Origin: CAZJYI01 sp964550025
Lineage (GTDB): Bacteria; Verrucomicrobiota; Kiritimatiellia; UBA8416; CAYOBW01
Assembly (NCBI GenBank): GCA_964550025.1
Contig: CAZJYI010000260.1
Span: forward strand, 1 to 10,659
DNA length: 10,659 nt
Reading direction: 5' to 3'
A model generated the notes under the pieces. The model made no database searches. It was not told where the DNA came from and saw only the letters and a list, made by a program, of their open reading frames with translations. The position numbers and the translations under genes are program-made. Of this stretch, positions 7,601 through 10,659 are shown in pieces (position 1 is the stretch's first letter; every line of letters begins with the position of its first letter).

Positions 7601-10018
7601 CTTCCCCGCTAAGTAGCCGGGAGGCGCTCTGAGACAGAAGGTCGGTTCGTACGTACCCGCCGCCACCCAGACCTGCCCCGTGCCCGCGGCCGCCACCGTC
7701 TCGATCGCCGCCTGCAAGTCGCCCACGGCGTCGGCCCACGAGCTGCCGTGACCGGACGCCCCCTCCTTCACGTAGCAAGTGTTGCCCGAGCCGGGACTCA
7801 CAGGCCGGTATTTAGCCGTGACGGTCAAGTCGTTGGTCACCGGATCGAAGGGAACGTCCCACCCCGAGAAATACCACCCCGGGTCGGGAACGGCGGTGGG
7901 GACGACGCTGACCGCCTCGCCATGCTCAACCTGTTCCCCGCGGGACCATATCCAGCCCCTCAGCGTCCCGTGCTCACCCGCGCGGAAGAAGACGCGGTGT
8001 GTGACAACAACGCGGGAATACCTCGCGGTCACGGCCAGGTCGGTGGTGACATAGTCGAAAGGCCGGCTCCAACCGCTCAACACCCAGCCGTCTTCGCACT
8101 CGACCTCCGGCGTATCGGCCGGGCTTTCGTGCACAACTGTCTGACGCAGCGCGCCGCCGCCGACCCACGCGCCTCTCTCTCCATTGTCAGGGTCGACAAG
8201 GTCGAAGTCCACAATATGGGCAGAGACGCTGGAAGCTCCGAACTCGTAGGGACCCAAGTCAACGACTCCGTTGTGAACGCGCACGTGGCCGACGCCGTCA
8301 AGCGGAAGCGGTTCCAGAAACACGCCGTCGCCGTCAATGTCGGCTCTGTCCGATCCGCGCATGTCCGGGTCGCCCGCGTCGATGCAGGGCGAAGAGCTTG
8401 ATAAACGCAGGCCGTCGTCATCCGTCAACCATTCCCCGTCGGGCCCCGCCGGATAATCCGAGTCCACGAAGCTCACGTGACCAGTCTGGTTGCCTTCTCC
8501 ATCCCAGCCTCCGCCACGGTACGTGACGTTCGAATAGCGAATGTACAGGCGTCCCCTCTTGTTGAAGACACCTCTTTCCCCGGGTATGTACAGGTTCTCG
8601 TACCCCGACCGATCCGCGTGATTGTATCGGACGATGGAATTGCGTACGTCAAAATCGGTACGGTATCGCGCCGCTACGCCGGGTTCGTTGGGGCAGAGAC
8701 CGCCGCCCCGCCGCGCCCGATTCCTGGTGATAACGCAGTTGAGCACATCAACCTGAGCGTCCGCGCAGCCAAGAGCGCCGCCATGACTCTCGGCGTGGTT
8801 GTTCATGAACACGCAGTTGACCACCTGCTGTACGCCTCTCTTGAAGAATTCCGGATCGAACAGGTTATATCGCTGGTAGTAGTACGAGTAGAGCCCGCCT
8901 CCATCATAGGCATGAGAGCGCCCTTCCCCGGCGCCGAGAACGCCGTTGTTGACGAAGGTGCAGTTAGCAATGGTGAAATCGCCGAAAGTGTATACCCCCC
9001 CTCCTTTGGAGTCCTCCCCGTCGTCGGTGGGATCCACGGCACTGTTTGCGTCAAACAGACAGTGCTCGATGCGGATAGGCGGGATGCCCAAAAGGCGAAG
9101 TCCGCCCATAGTGTGCACGCCTCCGCCTTTCCCGCCCGACGCGGTGGCACGGTTCCGGGAGAAGGTACAATGCGAAATCACCGAGCCCTGATCGCAGACC
9201 ATCCCGCCGCCGCTGCCGGCTTCGTTGGCAATGAACTCGCAACGAACGACGGTGCTTGAGCCGACGGGGGCAGTTCCCCAACCGCCGGCAAAAAGCCCCC
9301 CTCCCCCTCCGTAGGCAACGTTGTTCATGAAGCGCGAACCTGAGACAACCCACACATCCGCGGCGCCGCCTCCGGTCCCAGCCGAGTTGCCCACGAATGT
9401 GCAGTTCTCGGCAACTCCGCCCCGCATCCCCCCGCCCTCCCCGCCGGCGTAGTTGCCGTCAAACACGGTATTGACGATCTTCGGTGAACAGAAGTCGTTG
9501 TACATCCCGCCGCCGCTGAACCAATGACCTCGCCCGTCCGCCCTCCCGTATTCGATCCAGACCCCGTCCAGAACGGCGCTGGCGTTCAGCATTGCATTGC
9601 TGGGGTGAAAGAAGACGTGGTAGGCGTTGTCGCCGCGGTCACGACTGACGCCGATGTCGCCGGAGAGCCTGGTCACATGCCGCCGCGGATCGCGCTGTTC
9701 AATCGTCTGAGGGACGCCCGTGGCCCGGAACCCGCCGTACACCGTGACGCCGTTCCGTAACGAGAAGTGAACGCCCCGCGCACCCACGGTACCGTTCGGC
9801 CACGAATTCGGCTTGTACACGCCCCCCGAAACCCAGACCTCCCCGCCCCCCGCCGCGGCACACGCCTCGATCGCCGCCTGCAAGTCGTCCGTGGCATCCC
9901 GCCATGTGGCCCCCGTCCGCGCCCCGCGCCCGCTCGCGCTGACATAGTTGGTTACCGTGCCGGCGGCAGTGAGAGCCAGCATCGACGACAACCCCCACGC
10001 CATTGCTATCGGTCTCAT
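1625..10018 (-). CDS. Giant secreted multi-module beta-helix protein (choice-of-anchor Q / Pmp-like repeats, B-repeats, GEVED)
   Basis: A 2,797-residue secreted protein. Residues 1-20 form a signal peptide (MRPIAMAWGLSSMLALTAAG). Five right-handed beta-helix modules follow, at about 24-592, 748-1216, 1294-1676, 1687-2037 and 2048-2354. Each is made of coils of about 25 residues beginning GGG[M/V/L] and carrying CxFxxN, as in Chlamydia Pmp-type repeats, and each ends in a choice-of-anchor-Q motif (SPCI-AG ... VD-GAYE). InlB-type B-repeats lie at 600-738 (two copies) and 1222-1285. Then come a DUF7901-like domain (2361-2543), a GEVED domain ending GEVEDYRV (2546-2714) and a small C-terminal beta domain. 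I see no polysaccharide-lyase or hydrolase catalytic motif, autotransporter barrel, transmembrane anchor or known sorting signal. A surface adhesin or glycan-binding scaffold is the likeliest role (inference). The ATG at 10018 is chosen because it has a Shine-Dalgarno, an upstream promoter and an immediate signal peptide. The open frame runs on to 10429 but crosses the divergent promoters. Confidence 0.9.
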   Translation of the reverse strand: MRPIAMAWGLSSMLALTAAGTVTNYVSASGRGARTGATWRDATDDLQAAIEACAAAGGGEVWVSGGVYKPNSWPNGTVGARGVHFSLRNGVTVYGGFRATGVPQTIEQRDPRRHVTRLSGDIGVSRDRGDNAYHVFFHPSNAMLNASAVLDGVWIEYGRADGRGHWFSGGGMYNDFCSPKIVNTVFDGNYAGGEGGGMRGGVAENCTFVGNSAGTGGGAADVWVVSGSRFMNNVAYGGGGGLFAGGWGTAPVGSSTVVRCEFIANEAGSGGGMVCDQGSVISHCTFSRNRATASGGKGGGVHTMGGLRLLGIPPIRIEHCLFDANSAVDPTDDGEDSKGGGVYTFGDFTIANCTFVNNGVLGAGEGRSHAYDGGGLYSYYYQRYNLFDPEFFKRGVQQVVNCVFMNNHAESHGGALGCADAQVDVLNCVITRNRARRGGGLCPNEPGVAARYRTDFDVRNSIVRYNHADRSGYENLYIPGERGVFNKRGRLYIRYSNVTYRGGGWDGEGNQTGHVSFVDSDYPAGPDGEWLTDDDGLRLSSSSPCIDAGDPDMRGSDRADIDGDGVFLEPLPLDGVGHVRVHNGVVDLGPYEFGASSVSAHIVDFDLVDPDNGERGAWVGGGALRQTVVHESPADTPEVECEDGWVLSGWSRPFDYVTTDLAVTARYSRVVVTHRVFFRAGEHGTLRGWIWSRGEQVEHGEAVSVVPTAVPDPGWYFSGWDVPFDPVTNDLTVTAKYRPVSPGSGNTCYVKEGASGHGSSWADAVGDLQAAIETVAAAGTGQVWVAAGTYEPTFCLRAPPGYLAGKGPNHFSLRNSVTVYGGFPAEGTPGMGARRPSDHRTICDGTQHVFWNWELDDSAVLDGVTITGGNATGSRSWTDLGGGMFNDRASPTLRSCVFATNSAMYGGGLYNGGGSSPMLRFCRFIGNTADRGGGVYNLEGAPTFTNCVFEANEADRGGGMANIMATPILRGCLFDGNTADHGGGMANEGGMAMLTRCLFDDNSANHEGGGMWNAGAAPSLVSCVFHDCRADDGAGMGNETYAAPSVVNCVFYDNEASRNGGAMHNYGDVAALLAYCTLVGNSASSGGGVYGWNVSHSLTNCVLWSNSGGSFFSLASSSTVSHCIIEGGFSGGNTVLDVNPLFEDVGNPTGGDNDWFTDDDGLRLRGVSPGVNTGAECVLYDLNDADADGNTAEILPLDIREAARQLGVRPDMGAYERLVPETHTVRFHLGAHGTNVGGGALTQTIEHHGAAIAPVLRTDLGWALTGWDVPFGDITGDIDTTAQYGPAFSADDICYVCEGGDDNGTSWARAAGDPQAAIEAIAAAGGGQVWIAAGTFLPNSHPNGGSGAREQHFALRNSVRVYGGFPASGNPGMPERDPGRFPTVFSADLGIPKDPDDNAYHVFHHPDGAALGAGAVLDGVTIAAGNADGGGDHGYGGGMRNNGASPSLTRCVLLGNAAKSGGGIANRAASPALVGCVFAGNTATTWGGGLYNAVTSSPTIVNSVFSGNSATDGGGLLNDSSCTSRLDQCTFAGNAATGNGGGLANGWGGDLAVRGSVLWGNTAAAGPALYAADTAQVHVAYCVVEGGWTGGTEVITANPLYADPRRPAGLDGLWLTADDGLRLRAGSPGANAGDTSGLPADSSDVDADGDSTEPLPMDILAGLRVIGGEVDLGAYETVLVDTGLSPVHYVSTVGGNTWPYTNWATAARVIQYAVDAASAGDTVLVTNGWYDAGCGSLTSTLSRVCVTAAVVVSSVNGADETWIAGAADPQTGGLGTNAVRCVHLVENAGAKLSGFSLTNGYTTATSTEASIGGGVLAEKGNTASDCVMIGNSAVLGGGMTCWEVSQAVSNCVFVGNSAERGGGAYCYLSSTLNNCWFVDNVATGEGGGAHGTSGSVLNNCLFVGNTAGTGGGTFHDLGGYMNNCTVSGNSASDGSGCAAFSAARYRNCIVYYNTGGGDDLSGNYIVVANSCSPGLTNGVNGNINKAPDFVNPAAYDYHLQGASPCINAGANGVVQVDVDLDGGPRIVGGTVDMGCYEHVPEHLRPTPAHYVSPYGSDTYPYTSWATAAHVIQDAVDVAMEGDTVLVSNGVYAVGGRVGPRSQHFTRTLTNRVCITNGVTVQSVNGPEYATILGAGPAGASAVRCAFVGDGASLEGFTLNQGHTDTFNSPEESGGGAYLVGGGRIANCVLSGNEAQQWGGGVYCYKGGMVSSCLLSGNVAIQKGGGSAAQQGGALVNCTVVSNRAGNFGGGGVYANGGSVSNCIIYGNTAVGGANPNIGGTLSVRYSCCPDVTHGSNGNINEEPNFVSLVAGDYHLAPGSPCIDVGHTAAVVDATDLDGHDRAIGDGVDIGCYEYPSTAGHAMHYAQHPGVSGWNLAAPISGILLDDFLSMGGDITQISFWGAWESNIVGMVTGVVLRIYADNEESPGEVLWTGLRRAFSLTEVTLTSESGRPVRHANAERHFRCDVSIPVDQAFFADDNTRYWLSMSVLTVDGTWSWRSSGADSYGSDALWWDADSGTWADVPDSPAPGALDLAFEVRALEDDMVHDYGDAAATGYPVLAVSNGAWHAIVPGSYLGSGIDGEPDGQPDDEALGDDSDLGAGNPEPNFDDDDGVQFEGRIVAGRTAAASVVAGPNGGKLDAWIDFGADGSWDDPEDQVLSGHGLSGGTNDVSIPIVARVEPGVTYARFRLSSGGGLGPSGPAADGEVEDYRVMVYQPAPSGGIAFIDVQVGDEGRERRVFWNAQSNIVYQVQTASNLVPVAAWRDLGDRVHGPMNSALDAGGSATSRYYRVIVPYVAP
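1877..2383 (-). other. GEVED domain
   Basis: Residues 2546-2714 of the giant protein. The domain opens with DYGDA and passes through an acidic DGEPDGQPDDEALGDDSD stretch and DDDDGVQF. It then has the conserved WIDFGADGSWDDPEDQVL, FRLSSGGGLGPSGPAADGEV and EDYRV. This is the GEVED family of secreted bacterial proteins, which is common at C-terminal ends. The Asp-rich part looks able to bind calcium (inference). Confidence 0.85.
2390..2938 (-). other. DUF7901-like domain
   Basis: Residues 2361-2543 of the giant protein. The pattern is YAQHPGVSGWNLAAPISG, then LLDDFLSMGGDITQISFWGAW, a VLRIYADNEESPGEVLW stretch, a YWLS strand and a WSWRSS-----SDALWW segment, ending in LDLAFEVRAL. From memory this is the DDF---G-I-DI-FWGSW family known as DUF7901 in Planctomycetes and relatives. 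The number could not be checked here. A beta-sandwich of unknown function is likely. Confidence 0.65.
2957..3877 (-). repeat. Beta-helix module 5 (class B, 4 coils)
   Basis: Residues 2048-2354. The class B cap is HYVSPYGSDTYPYTSWATAA, then IQDAVDVAMEGDTVLVSNG. After VQSVNGPEYATILGAG and LEGFTLNQGHT come four coils (GGGAYL, GGGVYC, GGGSAA, GGGVYA). The end is GDYHLAPGSPCIDVGH and VDIGCYE. This is the shortest module and the last beta-helix before the C-terminal domains. Confidence 0.83.
3908..4960 (-). repeat. Beta-helix module 4 (class B)
   Basis: Residues 1687-2037. The class B cap is distinct from class A: HYVSTVGGNTWPYTNWATAA, then IQYAVDAASAGDTVLVTNG. A VNG-----I-GA segment, LSGFSLTNG and five or six coils come next. 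The end reads YDYHLQGASPCINAGANG and VDMGCYE. It aligns with module 5 at the DNA level without gaps around the cap, at an offset of 1083 bp. Confidence 0.83.
4991..6139 (-). repeat. Beta-helix module 3 (class A, about 5 coils)
   Basis: Residues 1294-1676. The class A cap reads GDPQAAIEAIAAAGGGQVWI, with Pro replacing the Leu of modules 1 and 2. HFALRNSVRVYGGFPASGNP and LDGVTIAAGNA follow, then five coils (GGGMRN, GGGIAN, GGGLYN, GGGLLN, GGGLAN). The closing motif is LTADDGLRLRAGSPGANAGD and VDLGAYE. It is followed directly by module 4 without a B-repeat. Confidence 0.83.
6164..6355 (-). repeat. Single InlB-type B-repeat
   Basis: Residues 1222-1285 form one B-repeat (HTVRFHLGAHGTNVGGGALT ... 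LGWALTGWDVPFGDITGDID). It shares GGGAL-QT with the first repeat of the earlier pair and GWDVPF with the second. It links module 2 to module 3. Confidence 0.78.
6371..7777 (-). repeat. Beta-helix module 2 (class A, 9 coils)
   Basis: Residues 748-1216. The class A cap (CYVKEGASG, DLQAAIETVAAAGTGQVWVA) is followed by HFSLRNSVTVYGGFPAEG and LDGVTITGGNA. Nine very regular coils of 24-26 residues then run from GGGMFN (881) to about 1108, and the module ends in DDDGLRLRGVSP and MGAYE. Every coil has a cysteine two residues before the hydrophobic residue of the CxFxxN segment. This is the most regular array in the protein. Confidence 0.85.
7805..8221 (-). repeat. Two tandem InlB-type B-repeats
   Basis: Residues 600-738 of the giant protein. 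Two copies carry the B-repeat pattern: a hydrophobic strand with an internal GG or HGT turn, then W-L-GW---F--VT-DL-VTARY. The first ends DGWVLSGWSRPFDYVTTDLA, the second WYFSGWDVPFDPVTNDLTVT. These small ubiquitin-like beta domains are common in surface proteins, and here they link module 1 to module 2. Confidence 0.8.
8243..9949 (-). repeat. Beta-helix module 1 (class A, about 10 coils)
   Basis: Residues 24-592 of the giant protein. The module opens with the class A cap (NYVSASGRG, then DLQAAIEACAAAGGGEVWVS), followed by an HFSLRN-VTVYGGF strand pair and LDGVWI. About ten GGG-initiated coils follow at residues 168-470. It closes with LTDDDGLRLSSSSPCIDAGD and VVDLGPYE. This is the longest module. 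It has larger loop insertions between coils than the others, including a Tyr/Phe-rich one at about residues 377-393. Confidence 0.85.
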
Positions 10019-10028
10019 CCTCACGCTA

Positions 10029-10036
10029 CTCCCCTC
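10029..10036 (-). promoter_or_regulatory. Ribosome binding site of the giant secreted protein
   Basis: On the minus strand GAGGGGAG lies 10 bases before the ATG at 10018. It decides the start: the ATG leads straight into a signal peptide. A GTG two codons upstream (10024) would sit only 4 bases from GGAG and is less likely. Confidence 0.72.
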
Positions 10037-10069
10037 TCTAACTGACTGCGCCAAAAAATGACGACGGGC

Positions 10070-10098
10070 ATTGTACCGCCCGGAACATGGAGCGTCAA
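10070..10098 (-). promoter_or_regulatory. Sigma70-type promoter of the giant secreted protein
   Basis: On the minus strand a -35 box TTGACG (10098-10093) and a -10 box TACAAT (10075-10070) are separated by exactly 17 bases, each one mismatch from consensus. Transcription would start near 10062, giving a leader of about 44 bases with the Shine-Dalgarno inside it. This placement supports the start at 10018 and argues against any longer protein. Confidence 0.7.
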
Positions 10099-10130
10099 TC
10101 CCCGCGGACACGAGTGCGCGCGCATCGCAG

Positions 10131-10184
10131 CCCGTACCGCCGGCTTTCAGCCGGTGACCCGTACCGCCGGCTTCCAGCCGGCGC
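10131..10184. repeat. Two tandem 27-bp hairpin units
   Basis: Two adjacent copies of a 27-base unit at 10131-10157 and 10158-10184, each beginning CCCGTACCGCCGGCTT. In unit 2, CGCCGGCT pairs with AGCCGGCG across a TCC loop, a perfect 8-bp stem. In unit 1 the loop is TTC, with a 6-bp perfect stem (CCGGCT/AGCCGG) that extends by a G-T wobble and a further C-G pair. The loop change and the wobble keep the fold. Hairpins of the type GCCGGCTT-CAGCCGGC are, from memory, dispersed between genes in several PVC genomes. The role here is unknown. Confidence 0.8.
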
Positions 10185-10201
10185 CCCACGCGGACACACC
10201 C

Positions 10202-10231
10202 TTGCGGCCCACACCATGATTCGCCTATAAT
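10202..10231 (+). promoter_or_regulatory. Promoter of the TSP3-repeat gene, probably leaderless
   Basis: A perfect -10 box TATAAT at 10226-10231 is preceded at 18 bases by a weak -35, TTGCGG (10202-10207). Only 7 bases (GCACACC) separate the -10 box from the ATG at 10239, so the predicted transcription start falls at or next to the A of the start codon. No Shine-Dalgarno lies in between. Both facts fit a leaderless mRNA. Confidence 0.6.
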
Positions 10232-10238
10232 GCACACC

Positions 10239-10659
10239 ATGAAACGGATCACGATTCTACGAACACTGGCCTTGCTGGCCACCGTATGGGCGCTTGCCGG
10301 CGCCGCGACCGCCGCCCCCACACAGGAACTGGCGACCGTCTCCTGCGCGGGCGGGTGGATCGCCAACGGCACGATGCGCATGGCCGTCTGCGCCGGTTCA
10401 CTGGGCGGCCCCGTATCCCACGGTGGCAACCAAACTCACTACGGCGGCTTCATCGGCGCCTCCTTCATCCAACCCGGTACGCTGAGCGCGAACGGCGTTC
10501 CGGTCGAGGCCGATCCGGATAACGACGGGGACGGGCTCGAGGACGGCAGCGAGGTCGACGGGACGGCGTTCGACGGCTACGCCGTCACGGACCCCAACAG
10601 GGCAGACACGGACGGCGACGGCATGAGCGACGATGCCGAGGCACGCGGCATGTACGACC
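10239..10659 (+). CDS. Secreted protein with TSP3-type calcium-binding repeats (3' truncated)
   Basis: The first 140 codons of a gene that runs off the right edge with no stop. Residues 1 to about 25 are a signal peptide (MKRITILRTLALLATVWALA, then GAATAA). Residues 30-80 form a short beta-rich segment, GGW-ANGTMRMAVCAGSLGGPVSHGGNQTHYGGFI. It resembles the SxGGxYxxxGxxGQ ... YxxxGGF segments at the N-terminus of secreted PVC proteins (from memory). From residue 92 come thrombospondin type 3-like motifs, DPDNDGDGLEDGSEV (92-106) and DTDGDGMSD (123-131), whose aspartates are expected to bind calcium. The ATG is chosen for the immediate signal peptide and the TATAAT box 7 bases upstream. The gene is divergent from the giant secreted-protein gene. 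Function beyond secretion and calcium-stabilised structure cannot be assigned. Confidence 0.85.
   Translation, partial: MKRITILRTLALLATVWALAGAATAAPTQELATVSCAGGWIANGTMRMAVCAGSLGGPVSHGGNQTHYGGFIGASFIQPGTLSANGVPVEADPDNDGDGLEDGSEVDGTAFDGYAVTDPNRADTDGDGMSDDAEARGMYD

Larger units (their letters stand above)
10019..10238. other. Divergent intergenic control region
   Basis: A 220-bp region between the starts of two secreted-protein genes that point away from each other. It holds the leftward promoter and ribosome binding site, a tandem pair of hairpin units and the rightward promoter, each listed separately. An open frame crosses it on the minus strand, but the translation is low-complexity, of the kind a hairpin repeat produces, and is not taken as coding. 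Confidence 0.75.

Noticed and set aside
5720..7612. A 630-codon open frame on the plus strand
   Set aside because: It lies wholly antisense to modules 2 and 3 of the giant protein. Its Arg/Val/Gly/His-rich translation is the mirror of Gly/Ala/Asn-rich coils, and it has no ribosome binding site or recognisable domain. Long antisense frames are expected in high-GC genes with this codon use.
2957..9949. CRISPR-like regular spacing of CCGCCGCC about every 75 bases on the plus strand
   Set aside because: The repeats are the GGG codons that open each beta-helix coil. The spacing is 24-26 codons, the flanks are degenerate, and the frame stays open, so this is protein periodicity and not an array.
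1625..10018. Pectate lyase or other polysaccharide-degrading enzyme
   Set aside because: The fold is pectin-lyase-like, but the visible sequence is made of GGG/CxFxxN structural coils. I found no recognisable lyase catalytic Arg/Lys/Asp set or glycosidase motif.

Overview
The window comes from a high-GC bacterium. It looks like a member of the PVC superphylum, most likely Kiritimatiellota/Lentisphaerota or a Planctomycetes relative. This is an inference, drawn from a huge secreted protein built of choice-of-anchor-Q beta-helix modules, InlB-type B-repeats, a DUF7901-like domain and a GEVED domain, next to a secreted TSP3-repeat protein. The CBS-type arabinose-5-phosphate isomerase fits a Gram-negative, Kdo-making cell. 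No taxonomic marker gene is present.

Layout, left to right. (1) 1-258, plus strand: the 3' end of an arabinose-5-phosphate isomerase (KdsD/KpsF family) with its CBS pair. (2) 259-430: a convergent intergenic gap holding a long imperfect inverted repeat whose arms are both built on a 7-base period. (3) 431-1510, minus strand: a PfkB-family sugar kinase, best matched to 2-keto-3-deoxygluconate kinase. (4) 1511-1624: a short gap with the kinase ribosome binding site. (5) 1625-10018, minus strand: one 8.4-kb gene for a 2,797-residue secreted protein, about 79% of the window. It has a signal peptide and five right-handed beta-helix modules of two sequence classes. Three B-repeats act as linkers, two after module 1 and one after module 2. 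A DUF7901-like domain, a GEVED domain and a small C-terminal beta domain follow. (6) 10019-10238: a divergent intergenic region with a good sigma70-type promoter for the giant gene, a tandem pair of 27-bp hairpin units, and a TATAAT box so close to the rightward gene that its mRNA is probably leaderless. (7) 10239 to the right edge, plus strand: the start of a secreted protein with calcium-binding TSP3-type repeats, cut by the window end.

How they fit together: the two secreted proteins are transcribed divergently from one control region and probably both act at or outside the cell surface. The kinase lies 114 bp downstream of the giant gene on the same strand and could be reached by readthrough, but a functional link is not shown. 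The isomerase belongs to Kdo/LPS supply and is a separate convergent unit. I saw no tRNA, rRNA, insertion sequence, CRISPR array or defence system. The most unusual content is the architecture of the giant protein and the two intergenic repeats.
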